Assembly: GCF_000016985.1 (NCBI RefSeq) | Contig: NC_009633.1 | Span: 4,755,539 to 4,819,538 of the forward strand | DNA: 64,000 bases | Direction: 5' to 3' | Source: Alkaliphilus metalliredigens QYMF | GTDB taxonomy: Bacteria; Bacillota; Clostridia; Peptostreptococcales; Natronincolaceae | Part shown: positions 20,224-33,520 of the stretch, piece after piece | Layout: every line of letters starts with the position of its first letter | Numbering within the stretch: position 1 is the first letter of the stretch | Position numbers and translations under genes: made by a program | Notes under the pieces: generated by a model | What the model saw: only the letters and a program-made list of their open reading frames with translations | The model's database searches: none | Told to the model about the DNA's origin: nothing

Positions 20224-20261
20224 GAAACAGCTGCAACACTGTAGCTGTTTCCTATTTTTTT
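20224..20261 (+). terminator. Terminator of thiT
   Basis: GAAACAGCT (20224-20232) pairs with AGCTGTTTC (20243-20251), followed by a T-rich tail. Confidence 0.8.
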
Positions 20262-20368
20262 GAAGATAAAAAACAAAAACATGTTATAAACTCCGAATAA
20301 TGGATATATATTCTCATGAAGAAAGTTTTGATGTTATTTTAATATAAGTTTATAGAGGAGGAGTTTTA

Positions 20369-20743
20369 ATGAAGAGTTTTGGACAATTTTTACAAACAGG
20401 AGATTGGAAAGGTGAAAAGCACGTTCCAGTGATTCATGCACCTGAAAAGGTGAAAGCTGGTGAAGGATTTGAATTAAAGATTTCTATTGGAGATGCCATC
20501 GGACATCCTAATACCCTAGAACACTATATTGCTTGGTTTAAGGTTTTTTTCCATGCGGAAGGTGCAAAATTCCCAGTAGAAATTGCAAACTTTAATTTCG
20601 CTGCCCATGGCGAAGGAGATAATTTCACAGATCCCACAGGATGTACTCAAGTAAAATTAAATAAATCTGGTACATTCCATGCCATCAGCTATTGTAACAT
20701 TCATGGTTTATGGGAAAACAGTCAAGAAATCACAGTAGAATAA
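20369..20743 (+). CDS. Superoxide reductase (neelaredoxin type)
   Basis: 124 residues. It reduces superoxide to hydrogen peroxide without making oxygen, an anaerobe defence. All five ligands of the Fe(His)4Cys centre are visible: H18 in E16-K17-H18-VP, H46 (IGHPN), H52 (EHYI), C109 and H112 (CNIHG). The E-K pair that donates protons is present. The N-terminal desulforedoxin domain of two-iron desulfoferrodoxins is absent, so this is the single-centre class. A GGAGGAG ribosome site precedes the ATG. Rubredoxin is the usual electron donor; none is encoded nearby. Confidence 0.93.
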   Translation: MKSFGQFLQTGDWKGEKHVPVIHAPEKVKAGEGFELKISIGDAIGHPNTLEHYIAWFKVFFHAEGAKFPVEIANFNFAAHGEGDNFTDPTGCTQVKLNKSGTFHAISYCNIHGLWENSQEITVE

Positions 20744-20751
20744 TATATGCT

Positions 20752-20783
20752 AAAGCCCTTATGTGCACACATAAGGGCTTTTT
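20752..20783. terminator. Bidirectional terminator after superoxide reductase
   Basis: A 14-bp stem AAAGCCCTTATGTG / CACATAAGGGCTTT with a two-base tip and T runs on both strands, between convergent genes. Confidence 0.88.
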
Positions 20784-20788
20784 AAAAT

Positions 20789-21019
20789 TCAATCAATTTT
20801 CTGATGTTTTTCATGGGCTTTTTCAAATGCTTTCATGTGATAATATCGAATATTAGGTCCCGTTACTTGTCCCTCTTTCACATAACTCCAATCCACCATA
20901 GGTACATTATGTTGCTTGCGTATGGCTTCAATCTCTAGACTCAATAAATTGAATCGCTTCTTAAGTATCGTTAATGTCACATATTTTTCGCCATTAATCT
21001 CTGGTTCTTTATCGTACAT
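20789..21019 (-). CDS. Small uncharacterised protein (76 aa)
   Basis: Not recognised. The protein is charged and soluble, with a likely helix-turn-helix-like stretch (TLTILKKRFNLLSLEIEAIRK) and a C-terminal helix rich in Lys, His and Glu (HMKAFEKAHEKHQ). A GGAGGCC-type ribosome site precedes the ATG. It sits between superoxide reductase and cardiolipin synthase and may be cotranscribed with the latter, with about 56 bp between them. Confidence 0.55.
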   Translation of the reverse strand: MYDKEPEINGEKYVTLTILKKRFNLLSLEIEAIRKQHNVPMVDWSYVKEGQVTGPNIRYYHMKAFEKAHEKHQKID

Positions 21020-21075
21020 TTTCAGGCCTCCTTCATAAGAATTCTTCTTCAGTCTGATTTTAATGATCCCAATTC

Positions 21076-22515
21076 TTATAGAATTGGTGATAAAAGTCGG
21101 GTGACAGATTCCATAGCCTTGTGGCTCAGAGGTCTTTTATGATATTCCTCTAGGGTAACCTCTTTGCTATCCTTTAGGTCCTCCAAAAATACTTCTACTA
21201 ATTGATCCGTTACCTCTTCATCATAGATAAAGGCATTGACTTCAAAGTTTAATTGGAAGCTCCGAATGTCAATATTGGCCGTTCCAATAGAGGTGAATAC
21301 ACTATCTACGAGAATCATTTTACCGTGAACAAATCCCTTTTGATATTGATATATTTGAACTCCAGCCTCTAGAAGTTCCTCAAAGTGAGACTTTGAAGCC
21401 CAAAATACCGTTCGATGATCAGGTCTCCCTGGCAGCAATATTCTGACATCAACTCCCCCAAGGGCAGCGGTTTTTAATGCCATTAGCATACTATCATCAG
21501 GAATCAGATAGGGGCTCATAATATAAGCCCGTTTTGTGGCTCCAGTTAAGGCAGTAAAATAAGTTTGCTGTATGGCGGCCCAATAAGAGTCTGGACCACT
21601 AGAGGCCACTTGAATGAGCCTTTGTCCGCAGTCTTTTTGTTTAGGAAAGTAAGCCAAACTATCAATTTCTTCTTTTTTCACGAAATACCAATCCATTAGA
21701 AAAATAGCTTGCAACACATAAACAGATTCCCCCATAATTTTCAGATGAACATCTCTCCAAAATCCCATTTTTTCACTTTTCCCTAAATATTCGTCTCCTA
21801 TATTTAATCCACCAACAAACCCTACCTGTCCATCAACGATTAATATCTTTCGATGATTTCGATAATTAAGTCGACTTCCAAAGAATGGAATTGTGACCGG
21901 TAAGAAAGCAACGGCCTCCACACCTGCGTCCTTCAATGGTTGTAGAAAATCTTTTTTTAATTTCCAACTCCCTACAGCATCGTAGATCAATCGGACTTCG
22001 ATTCCCTCCTCAGCCTTCTTGATTAAAGCTTTTTGAAATATTCTACCAATATCACTATCTTTAATAATAAAATATTCCATATGAATATGGTGGGTTGCCC
22101 CTTCAATTTCCTGCAACATTTCTCTAAATGTTTCTTCTCCATTATGTAAAACCTTTACCTCATTGTTCACTGTTAAAGGTGAGTAGGTATTGTTGAGAAG
22201 TAATGGTATGATTTTTCCTCTTATGTCATCAAAAAATTGATGAAACAAACCAGAGTATTGGGTAATAGGTACTTGCTCTTCTAATAAATGATTTAAAATA
22301 CGATAATTTTCTTTGCGCTTTTTAATAAAAGTGTTTTTCTTTCTGTGATTCTGTCCAATGTATAAGTAAAGGAAAACTCCCGCACCGGGCAAAAAAATTA
22401 GAACTAAAATCCAAGCCAGGGTTCTAGAGGGATTTCGATTGTCTAATATAATCACGACACTTAAAATAAAAATAGTCAATGAATAGATCGTTGTGAAAAA
22501 ATTTAACCAAGTCAT
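21076..22515 (-). CDS. cls: Cardiolipin synthase
   Basis: 479 residues from the ATG at 22515, chosen because GGAG sits five bases upstream (a longer start at 22548 lacks one). Two N-terminal helices with the PLDc_N signature (DNRNPSRTLAWILVL) anchor it. Two phospholipase-D HKD motifs follow: NHRKILIVDG (about 220) and VHGKMILVDS (about 395). It condenses two phosphatidylglycerols to cardiolipin and glycerol at the membrane. It shares its strand with the upstream patatin gene, about 65 bp away, suggesting a joint lipid function. Confidence 0.93.
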   Translation of the reverse strand: MTWLNFFTTIYSLTIFILSVVIILDNRNPSRTLAWILVLIFLPGAGVFLYLYIGQNHRKKNTFIKKRKENYRILNHLLEEQVPITQYSGLFHQFFDDIRGKIIPLLLNNTYSPLTVNNEVKVLHNGEETFREMLQEIEGATHHIHMEYFIIKDSDIGRIFQKALIKKAEEGIEVRLIYDAVGSWKLKKDFLQPLKDAGVEAVAFLPVTIPFFGSRLNYRNHRKILIVDGQVGFVGGLNIGDEYLGKSEKMGFWRDVHLKIMGESVYVLQAIFLMDWYFVKKEEIDSLAYFPKQKDCGQRLIQVASSGPDSYWAAIQQTYFTALTGATKRAYIMSPYLIPDDSMLMALKTAALGGVDVRILLPGRPDHRTVFWASKSHFEELLEAGVQIYQYQKGFVHGKMILVDSVFTSIGTANIDIRSFQLNFEVNAFIYDEEVTDQLVEVFLEDLKDSKEVTLEEYHKRPLSHKAMESVTRLLSPIL

Positions 22516-22581
22516 TCTATCTCCAACCCCCTTTCTGTCATTTCTCATCTTGCTCTCTACCTTAAGTCTTATTTCATCCTT

Positions 22582-23802
22582 TTATATATATATATTTCCA
22601 TTATTCTCTAACATAATCTTTATAGAGGCTTCCAATTGCTTTTCTTTGCTTATTTTTAAGATTAATTCCTCAGATAATAGGTTGTTTTTATGGATTGGTC
22701 TTTCCGTCTCCCCCATTCTTTCCTTATGTTTTCTAATTTCTTCCACAAAGGATGCCAAGGAATAGACCTCAAATCGATTTATCTTCAAATAATGAGCCAT
22801 ATTCTCCAAAATAGCAATTGCTACTTCTTGGTAGGTAGCTTTTTCACTGAGATCCATTAGATGAATCCATCTTGGGATTATCTCCTCTAACAAAAGTCTA
22901 TTCAAGGGGACACTAGCTGAAAGCCCAAATAATTGGCTTAAATTCTTTAATACAGCTTCATCCCATCTCATGAGAAAAGCCATTGCCGTAATCTCATCAA
23001 TAAAACCTTCTATATAATACTTTCTTCCCTTTAACCCCTTACAAGCTCTTAATGTATCAAAGTAGCCTAGGTTAAGGTTGGTTTGAGCACGCTCATTGCT
23101 AAAATCCATCATATTCCCTAGGTTTTCACAGGGCTGTATATACAACACATCTAAGTCATGGTGCTCAACTTTTTTGACCCTTCCTTTACTCAATAGTCTT
23201 ACTGCTACAATTTTTCGATATCCTTTTTCATACAGCATATTAATGGGTAAATTATTATAGAATCCTCCATCAAGGAAAGTTTTTCCATCAAGCTTCTTGG
23301 ACTTAAAAATTGGCAAGTAAGAGGATGCCATTAGATAGTCTGCCATTTTGCCCATTGGAATTTCTTCTTTGAAAATTTCTAAGGGTTTAAAATCCGTCAG
23401 AGAAACTGTTACAAATCCAAAATCAGTGCTGGCTTTCCTGATTTTACCTTCGTTAATATTGGCTTCAATCAATTGCTCAAGGGGTTTTGTATCCATTCCA
23501 AATCCCTTAATAAATTTTCTAACTTGTTCTAACATAAAATGCACGTTATTAGCTGTTAATTGATAATTTGATAGCATTTCATAAATACGGTCATCTATAT
23601 CCATTATCGTATTAGGATTCATTTCATGCCAAATACCATAGGCTAAATCAAAATCGTCTTGAAGCATCAGGGCGCCATTCAAGGCCCCCACAGAGGTCCC
23701 TGTAATCCCATCAAACTCGATGTTCATCTCTCTAAAAGCTTTCCATGCCCCTATCTGGTAAGACCCCTTAGCACCGCCACCCTCTAGCGTTAATCCTAGC
23801 AT
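22582..23802 (-). CDS. Patatin-like phospholipase
   Basis: 406 residues. The patatin core is complete: oxyanion loop GGGAKGSYQIG (8-18), nucleophile elbow GTSVG with Ser near 41, and the Asp of the dyad in FLDGGFYNNLP (about 176-186). These enzymes hydrolyse acyl esters of membrane lipids. The extra C-terminal 180 residues are not recognised. There is no signal peptide. It precedes cls on the same strand, so the two may be cotranscribed in lipid turnover. Confidence 0.88.
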   Translation of the reverse strand: MLGLTLEGGGAKGSYQIGAWKAFREMNIEFDGITGTSVGALNGALMLQDDFDLAYGIWHEMNPNTIMDIDDRIYEMLSNYQLTANNVHFMLEQVRKFIKGFGMDTKPLEQLIEANINEGKIRKASTDFGFVTVSLTDFKPLEIFKEEIPMGKMADYLMASSYLPIFKSKKLDGKTFLDGGFYNNLPINMLYEKGYRKIVAVRLLSKGRVKKVEHHDLDVLYIQPCENLGNMMDFSNERAQTNLNLGYFDTLRACKGLKGRKYYIEGFIDEITAMAFLMRWDEAVLKNLSQLFGLSASVPLNRLLLEEIIPRWIHLMDLSEKATYQEVAIAILENMAHYLKINRFEVYSLASFVEEIRKHKERMGETERPIHKNNLLSEELILKISKEKQLEASIKIMLENNGNIYI

Positions 23803-23882
23803 TGGCTTTTCCCCTCTTCTCTTTTTGGTTCTTATATCTATTATATGCCTATTTTATCCTTTGGTTCAATCTATTAACCTAT

Positions 23883-24117
23883 AATTCGTCTGATGTTGCC
23901 CCATCAAATCATAGGACATTTATATTTTAACGGGCCTTGTTAAAAATCTCAAGTCTTAAAATTCGTCTGATGCTACCGCATCGACTCATGGCGCACTTAT
24001 ATTTTTAACGGGCCTTGTTAAAAATCTCAAGTGCTTAAAATTCGTCTGATGCTACCGCATCGACTCATGGCGCACTTATATTTTTAACAGGCTCTGTTAA
24101 AAATCTCAAGTGCTTAA
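23883..24117. repeat. 77-79-bp tandem palindromic repeat, three units
   Basis: Units begin with AATTCGTCTGATG at 23883, 23960 and 24039 (spacing 77 and 79 bp) and end near 24117. Units 2 and 3 are nearly identical. Each folds as GCACTT...TTTTTAAC / GTTAAAAA...AAGTGC with a GGGCCTT loop. The family is the same as at 16913-17125, where the unit is 83 bp. The array directly abuts the PFOR terminator. Units touch each other without unique spacers. Confidence 0.87.
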
Positions 24118-24121
24118 AATA

Positions 24122-24157
24122 GATTAAGGGATGAAGAAAATTCTTCATCCCTTAATC
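24122..24157 (-). terminator. Terminator of PFOR gene
   Basis: A 17-bp perfect stem GATTAAGGGATGAAGAA (24122-24138) / TTCTTCATCCCTTAATC (24141-24157), about 20 bp past the PFOR stop codon. The T-rich tail on the minus strand is short. Confidence 0.8.
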
Positions 24158-24177
24158 GTTACTTATTTAATTTGTCT

Positions 24178-28048
<3,871 letters not shown>

Positions 28049-28098
28049 AAAAAACAATGAGGGTTGTCTTTTTTTTCGACCAACCCTCATTGTTTTTT
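28049..28098 (-). terminator. Terminator of the ABC exporter
   Basis: An 18-bp perfect stem AAAAAACAATGAGGGTTG (28049-28066) / CAACCCTCATTGTTTTTT (28081-28098), with T runs on both strands. Confidence 0.88.
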
Positions 28099-28116
28099 AT
28101 GTTTTTCGACAATTCT

Positions 28117-29850
28117 CTACGCCACATCAGGAATGAACCCATCAAACTGAGCTTTATATAGCCTTGCATAAATACCCTCCTGCTGAAGTAACTCCTCGTG
28201 ACTTCCTTCTTCTGCGATTCCCTCATCGGTTAACACCATAATTCGATCAGCATTCCGAATTGTGGCTAATCTATGGGCAATGACTAAGGTAGTTCTATTC
28301 TCAGAAAGAGAAAACAAGGATTGTTGAATGATTTTTTCTGTTTCATTATCTAAGGCCGATGTGGCTTCATCTAATATTAAAATCGGTGGATTTTTAAGAA
28401 ATATTCTGGCTATGGAGAGTCTTTGCTTTTGTCCACCAGACAGTTTCACACCTCGTTCTCCAATATAGGTATCATACCCATTCTCTAATTTCATAATAAA
28501 CTCATGGGCATTGGCTTTTTTAGCTGCTTCCATCACCTCTTCATCGGTTGGGTTTTGCTTGCCATAAGCAATGTTTTCTTTAACCGTTCCTGAAAATAAG
28601 AAGACATCTTGTTGAACAATCCCTATATTTTCTCGAAGAGAGCTTTGTGTGATCTCTTTAATGTCAACGCCATCAATTTGAATACTTCCCTGTTCCACCT
28701 CATAAAACCTTGGAATCAAGCTACACAATGTGGTCTTTCCTCCCCCAGATGGACCTACAAAGGCCACGGTTTCACCTGTTTTTACCTCCATAGTAATATC
28801 CTGAAGAACATTCTGTTGATTATTATAGCTAAAGGTCACATGCTGGAAGTTAATCCTTCCCTCTGCGCGTCCCATCTCTTTTGCATTTTCACTGTCCACA
28901 ATCTCAGGGTCCAGTTCTAGCACTTCAACAAAGCGACTGAATCCAGCCATCCCTTTTTGATAATTTTCCACTAGGGTTGTGAGCCTTCGTATGGGCTGCA
29001 TAAACATAGAGACATATAATAGAAACGCAAATAAGTCTCCTGTGGTCATTTGTCCTTGATAAATGAAGATTCCACCCCCAATAAGAACTGCTAAGTTTGT
29101 AAAGTTAGAGAAGAAATTAACACCAGCAAAAAATTCTGCCATGACCTGAAATGCTTTCTCCCGAGAAACTCTAAATTTTACATTTCCCTCTTGGAACTTT
29201 TCTTCCTCATAGTGTTCATTATTGAAGGACTTTACCACACGGACGCCAGAAATGCTATCCTCCACCTGTGCATTGATGTCAGCTACCTTTAATCGCATGT
29301 CCTTAAATGCTCGTTGCATCCTGCGGTTTTTGTTAATGGCAAACCACATCATAATGGGAACAAGTGCAAATGTAATCAAGGCCAGGGGCCCGTTAATAGT
29401 TAGTAGAATAATAAAGGATCCTACTAATGTGATTGTGGCAATAAAAAGATCCTCCGGGCCATGGTGGGCCAGTTCTGACAAATCATGAAGGTCATTGACC
29501 AATCTAGACATAATATGCCCAGTTTTCGTATTGTCAAAGTAAGTAAAGGATTGTTTGTTGATATGATGAAATAAATCCTTCCTCATATCATGCTCTATTC
29601 GAACGCCCAATACGTGGCCCCAATAATCTACAATGTATTGTAGGATAGAGCGTACAATATAAAGGATCACCATCCCTAGAGCTATCCATAGAATTAATCG
29701 AAGGTCTCTGGCCGGAAAAACATCGTCAATCATCTTTCTTACAACGAAGGGAAAAACCAAGTCCATCCCAGCCATTAAAAATGCACATCCAAAATCTAGA
29801 TAGAATAATGGTAGATGTGCTTTATAGTATTTAATAAATCTTTTAATCAT
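28117..29850 (-). CDS. ABC exporter, fused permease-ATPase
   Basis: 577 residues from the ATG at 29850 (AGGGGTGA seven bases upstream); an in-frame GTG at 29871 has no usable ribosome site. Six N-terminal helices form the exporter membrane domain (to about 300). The nucleotide-binding domain has Walker A GPSGGGKTT, Q-loop, signature LSGGQKQRLS and Walker B ILILDEATSALD with the H-switch (VIAHRLATI). It is a half-transporter that dimerises. Substrate may be lipid, drug or peptide. A single gene with its own terminator, so a homodimer is likely. Confidence 0.92.
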   Translation of the reverse strand: MIKRFIKYYKAHLPLFYLDFGCAFLMAGMDLVFPFVVRKMIDDVFPARDLRLILWIALGMVILYIVRSILQYIVDYWGHVLGVRIEHDMRKDLFHHINKQSFTYFDNTKTGHIMSRLVNDLHDLSELAHHGPEDLFIATITLVGSFIILLTINGPLALITFALVPIMMWFAINKNRRMQRAFKDMRLKVADINAQVEDSISGVRVVKSFNNEHYEEEKFQEGNVKFRVSREKAFQVMAEFFAGVNFFSNFTNLAVLIGGGIFIYQGQMTTGDLFAFLLYVSMFMQPIRRLTTLVENYQKGMAGFSRFVEVLELDPEIVDSENAKEMGRAEGRINFQHVTFSYNNQQNVLQDITMEVKTGETVAFVGPSGGGKTTLCSLIPRFYEVEQGSIQIDGVDIKEITQSSLRENIGIVQQDVFLFSGTVKENIAYGKQNPTDEEVMEAAKKANAHEFIMKLENGYDTYIGERGVKLSGGQKQRLSIARIFLKNPPILILDEATSALDNETEKIIQQSLFSLSENRTTLVIAHRLATIRNADRIMVLTDEGIAEEGSHEELLQQEGIYARLYKAQFDGFIPDVA

Positions 29851-29941
29851 CCTCAATTCACCCCTCATCACCTTTTATTTCGGTTCTCTAAGGTTATATT
29901 ATATCATACTTGCACAGCCATGAAAATTCTTCTTTTCACAT

Positions 29942-30000
29942 AAAAAAGCACCTCTTTAACTAGGTCATAAAGGATTTCCCTTATCCTATTAAAAGAGGCT
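29942..30000 (-). terminator. Terminator of the DUF2935 gene
   Basis: On the minus strand a long stem (CCTCTTTTAATAGG pairing with CCTAGTTAAAGAGG, one mismatch) precedes GCTTTTTTA. Confidence 0.7.
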
Positions 30001-30106
30001 GAATGCGTTGTCCATTAACTGATTCAATTTTATGTGTTTATCAATAGAATACTTTCGGGGTAGCTGTCCTACCTGATTCTCAATGTCCTATCTTGCTAAA
30101 CTAAGT

Positions 30107-30943
30107 TCACGCTTCTGTTCTGGCCTTTGTTGGATCACACTTAGGTTCTTTTACTTCTGTGACCTGGGCTAGCTTTGTTAAATAGTAGCATTCCTCACGA
30201 GCCATATGATCTAGCATGAGTGCCGATAAAGTCCCTAAGACCTTCTGGTTTAATTCTAATGCTTCTAATTCTCTTAAGAATTTCTTAAATAAGAGTAATT
30301 CCCCTTCTACCTGATAATTGAATCGTGTAAAGGCAGGAAATTGATCAAGGGTTGTTCTGGTATACCCTGCGATTTCCACTGCTTTAATATAGAATTCTTC
30401 AAATCGCTGGGTGAATTTTCCACTTTTTCTAATGAGTTCCTTTTCAACCATGTCAAGGTCGCCCATAATTCCTGCCGAATGTCCTGCGGCATCAAGAAGC
30501 CATACCATATGATAATGAATAGGCTGTGTAATTGGGATCTGTTTCATTGAAAGAAAACAGAGAATTCGTAAATATTCCTCCACTTCATTGACCATATGAT
30601 TGAGGAATGTTGGTGGGAGACCAATCTCAATCTTTCCTACTAAATGTCTTTTAATAAGATGTAGCTTGAAAGTACGAATCTCCTGGGCACATCCATAGGC
30701 TTGATCCGTAAGCTTGCTTAAAGCTGAACCCCTAGGGGATTTTCTTGATTCTTCCAACAGTTGATCAAATATATGAATGAAGTACTGTGCTCTTTGAATT
30801 TCTTCTCGTTCTTCTGGAGATAATGCATTCAAGATGAATCGTGCATGGTCACCTAAAACCTGTAGCCAAAATTGATGTTCAAATAGTGCCACATTCTCAT
30901 AGGGTAAAATGTCTTCCTTATCCAACTCTTTTCCCTCCTCCAC
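30107..30943 (-). CDS. DUF2935 ferritin-like protein
   Basis: 278 residues with two helical repeats. The first holds EHQFWLQVLGDHARFI (about 22-37) and the second an equivalent HMVWLLDAAGHSAGI helix near 143-157. Conserved Glu/His spacing fits a di-metal four-helix bundle, as predicted for DUF2935 proteins of clostridia and bacilli. No enzymatic role is established for the family. No signal peptide. It is a single-gene unit with its own terminator. Confidence 0.78.
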   Translation of the reverse strand: MEEGKELDKEDILPYENVALFEHQFWLQVLGDHARFILNALSPEEREEIQRAQYFIHIFDQLLEESRKSPRGSALSKLTDQAYGCAQEIRTFKLHLIKRHLVGKIEIGLPPTFLNHMVNEVEEYLRILCFLSMKQIPITQPIHYHMVWLLDAAGHSAGIMGDLDMVEKELIRKSGKFTQRFEEFYIKAVEIAGYTRTTLDQFPAFTRFNYQVEGELLLFKKFLRELEALELNQKVLGTLSALMLDHMAREECYYLTKLAQVTEVKEPKCDPTKARTEA

Positions 30944-31060
30944 TTTTATACACTTTCATTATATGCATGTGCATGATTTCTTAGAATAATAAAAAACCGC
31001 AATCCATGAACCACCTGGTTCTCCATAGTAGATTCCCATAGGTTAATGAGAGTCGGATAT

Positions 31061-31097
31061 AAAATAATAAGACCCTTGGGCAGGGTCTTATTATTTT
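31061..31097 (-). terminator. Terminator of asnA
   Basis: A 16-bp perfect stem AAAATAATAAGACCCT (31061-31076) / AGGGTCTTATTATTTT (31082-31097). Confidence 0.85.
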
Positions 31098-31134
31098 GAT
31101 GAATTATATAGATAAAAAATAGTGAGTCGTTTAT

Positions 31135-32160
31135 CTATAACAATGCTATTTTAGCTTTTTCACATGTTTCTATCATCTTATCAGGCCATATGGCTGCTTG
31201 TACCTCTCCTATATGGGCCTTTTTTAAGAAAAACATACAAATTCTTGACTGGCCAATTCCCCCACCTATTGTATAGGGCAGCACTTTAGTTAAAATACCT
31301 TGATGAAAAACTAAGCTTTGACGATCCTCACATTTTGCTAAGCTCAATTGTCTTGCCATGGCTTCCTCATCGACTCGCACCCCCATAGAGGAAAGCTCTA
31401 CAGCCTGATCTAACATTGGGTACCAAAATAAAATATCACCATTCAAATTCCAATCATCATAATCAGGTGCTCGTCCATCATGCTTTTCACCGGATTTCAT
31501 ATCTCCACCAATTGCAATAATGAAAACTGCTTTCTTTTCCTTGGTAATTGCATTTTCTCTTTCCTTAGGAGATAACGTTGGATAGCGATCCTCCAGCTCT
31601 TGGGCAGTAATGAAGGTGATCTCCTCAGGTAACATTTTACCTAAGTGTGGATAGAACTGAAATAAGTAGTTTTCCGTATCTTTAAAAACGCCATAAATAC
31701 TCTCTACAGTAGATTTTAATGTTTCAATCCTTCTCTCTTCCTTAGAGATAACCCTCTCCCAGTCCCACTGGTCTACATAAATGGAATGTAGATTATCTAA
31801 ATCCTCGTCCCTGCGGATGGCGTCCATATCTGTATAAATTCCTTCCCCTAACTTAAACCCATATCGGTGTAGAGCCATTCGCTTCCACTTTGCTAGTGAA
31901 TGTACCACCTCTACTTCTTTATTATCTATTCCTTTTACTTCAAAGGAGACAGGTCTCTCTACGCCATTTAAGTTGTCATTGATACCCGTCTCTGGTCTAA
32001 CAAACAAAGGGGCAGATACCCTAGTGAGATTTAACATTTCAGCCAATCTACCTTCAAAAAAGTCTTTAATTCTTTTAATTGCAATTTCAGTTTCTCGGAT
32101 ATCTAGTTTGGGATCATAGTCCACTGGGATAATTAATAATTCTTTTGCTTGCTCCATCAT
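31135..32160 (-). CDS. asnA: Aspartate-ammonia ligase (asparagine synthetase A)
   Basis: 341 residues from the ATG at 32160, which follows GAGGAGG by four bases; a longer start at 32178 would contain that ribosome site. It makes asparagine from aspartate, ammonia and ATP through an aspartyl-adenylate, using a class II aminoacyl-tRNA synthetase fold. Recognisable blocks are [22 protein letters not shown] near 45-66 and the C-terminal [14 protein letters not shown]. An Asn-specific T-box leader precedes it, so expression should rise when tRNA-Asn is uncharged. Single gene. Confidence 0.95.
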   Translation of the reverse strand: MMEQAKELLIIPVDYDPKLDIRETEIAIKRIKDFFEGRLAEMLNLTRVSAPLFVRPETGINDNLNGVERPVSFEVKGIDNKEVEVVHSLAKWKRMALHRYGFKLGEGIYTDMDAIRRDEDLDNLHSIYVDQWDWERVISKEERRIETLKSTVESIYGVFKDTENYLFQFYPHLGKMLPEEITFITAQELEDRYPTLSPKERENAITKEKKAVFIIAIGGDMKSGEKHDGRAPDYDDWNLNGDILFWYPMLDQAVELSSMGVRVDEEAMARQLSLAKCEDRQSLVFHQGILTKVLPYTIGGGIGQSRICMFFLKKAHIGEVQAAIWPDKMIETCEKAKIALL

Positions 32161-32246
32161 ATTTCCTCCTCGTATCATTTATTTAAATATCAAATCCAAA
32201 AGCATTAAACCCTCAATGTAAATCATGGCCATGATTTTACAAAAAC

Positions 32247-32535
32247 AAAAAAGTCCTTCATCCTTATCATATAAGGACGAAGAACTGAATCTCCGTGGTA
32301 CCACCTTAGTTAGCATTACTGCCCACTCTAAATCAATACGGAATGACTGCTAGTTCGCATTCAATCGATACTGTCCAATGAATAACGGTTTGGATCCGGC
32401 TAAGTCTACTCTCCTATTCGGATTTCGGTTAGCAACTCAGAGATGTTTTTCAATATAGACTTAGTGTTGATCTCTCACCATCATCAACTCGCTGAAACGT
32501 CATACTATATTTACTCTTCTCTTCATCGTCTTTTA
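32247..32535 (-). promoter_or_regulatory. T-box riboswitch, Asn specifier (AAC)
   Basis: On the minus strand the canonical T-box core AAGGTGGTACCACGG lies at 32291-32307. The terminator stem (GTCCTTAT/ATAAGGAT region) ends in a T run at 32247-32286. Stem I shows the loop-E strands AGAGTAA and GAAA flanking the specifier, read as AAC at 32445-32447 followed by A. Asn fits the downstream asnA. The pre-core Stem I apical part includes GATGGTGAGAG. This leader fills most of the 32161-32633 spacer. Confidence 0.9.
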
Positions 32536-32633
32536 GTTTACTAGGTTAATTTTTATTATTTTATCTCATTTATATTATTATGTCAATAAAATAATAATAT
32601 AATTCCAAATTTTTTAAATAATCCTTTGAATCC

Positions 32634-33047
32634 TTAAAGGGATCCCTTTTCTTGGAAGAACTCTTTATATTCCATATCAACTTTCATAATATGACTCTCA
32701 ATCCAATTTGCAATAAAAATAATGATATCCATCCCTATTTTTTTCTGCTTTTCATCGATGTCTTGATTTTCAATTTCAATCACCTTATTGATAAAAGCTT
32801 GATGGGCTTCTTTATGATCCGCTATTCCCGGATAATGATGCTTTTCCATTAAAGCCTCTTCATATTGAAAATGATCGATGGTATAATGCTTTAGCTCTTG
32901 TAGCACTTCCATCATTTCATCATAGTGATCCAACTGATCCTTAGCTTTCACTATTTCATGTAACTGCATTCCAATCTGAAAAAGCTTTTGATGTTGCTGA
33001 TCCACAGAACCTACTTCACAATTAAAACTTTCCTTCCATTTAAACAA
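32634..33047 (-). CDS. Bacteriohemerythrin
   Basis: 137 residues, standard single-domain length. All seven ligands of the di-iron site are visible: H19 (QQHQKLF), H59 and E63 (HFQYEE), H78 and H82 (HKEAH), H119 and D124 (SHIMKVD). It binds O2 reversibly and in anaerobes is thought to sense or scavenge oxygen. GAGG-type ribosome site upstream. A single gene, with no adjacent chemotaxis domain. Confidence 0.94.
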   Translation of the reverse strand: MFKWKESFNCEVGSVDQQHQKLFQIGMQLHEIVKAKDQLDHYDEMMEVLQELKHYTIDHFQYEEALMEKHHYPGIADHKEAHQAFINKVIEIENQDIDEKQKKIGMDIIIFIANWIESHIMKVDMEYKEFFQEKGSL

Positions 33048-33276
33048 ATGAAACGCCTCCTCAAATAATTTTTACGTTTAATTATAACATATTTCTCCAG
33101 CCCTCATGGGATATAGATTAAGTTGGTCATACGCTTCTCTTTACTGAATTGTACTGGAAAATCTACCTATCCTTTAGAAATATTACCCTCATTCTAATGA
33201 GTTCAATCACAGTTCTTTTTATCTAGCTTCCACATTAAGAGATTTATTACAAAATCATTACATTTTTAGTTTTTTA

Positions 33277-33306
33277 TTGCATATTATTGGTAGTTTTGTA
33301 TATAAT
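33277..33306 (+). promoter_or_regulatory. Candidate sigma-A promoter of the small-ORF locus
   Basis: TTGCAT (33277-33282), an 18-bp spacer, then a perfect TATAAT (33301-33306). Transcription would start about 33313, some 40 bases before the first tiny ORF. The 33048-33276 stretch before it shows nothing. Confidence 0.6.
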
Positions 33307-33354
33307 ATCTATGTAGTCAATTTATTTCATCTAACTTGAGAGGAGGTCGTATTA

Positions 33355-33447
33355 ATGAAAACTTTAAATTCAACTATCAAAAACATGTGTCCCTTTACGT
33401 TACAAATTAATAATTTTTTGACGCGGCCTTATGGTCTAGTGAAATAA
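33355..33447 (+). CDS. 30-residue peptide ORF ahead of hairpin array
   Basis: ATG preceded by GAGAGGAGG with seven bases between. It encodes a 30-residue peptide starting MKTLNSTIKNMCPF, with net positive charge and no clear signal. No family is recognised. The strong ribosome site and the promoter directly upstream argue for real translation. Its position just before a series of hairpins ending in a terminator suggests either a leader peptide or a small regulatory protein. Confidence 0.5.
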   Translation: MKTLNSTIKNMCPFTLQINNFLTRPYGLVK

Positions 33448-33520
33448 TTTTATGGTGATGATTTCTGTATTGTTTTTAAATCATTACTGGTTACTTCTAT
33501 ATCTATTTCGCTAACATTTT

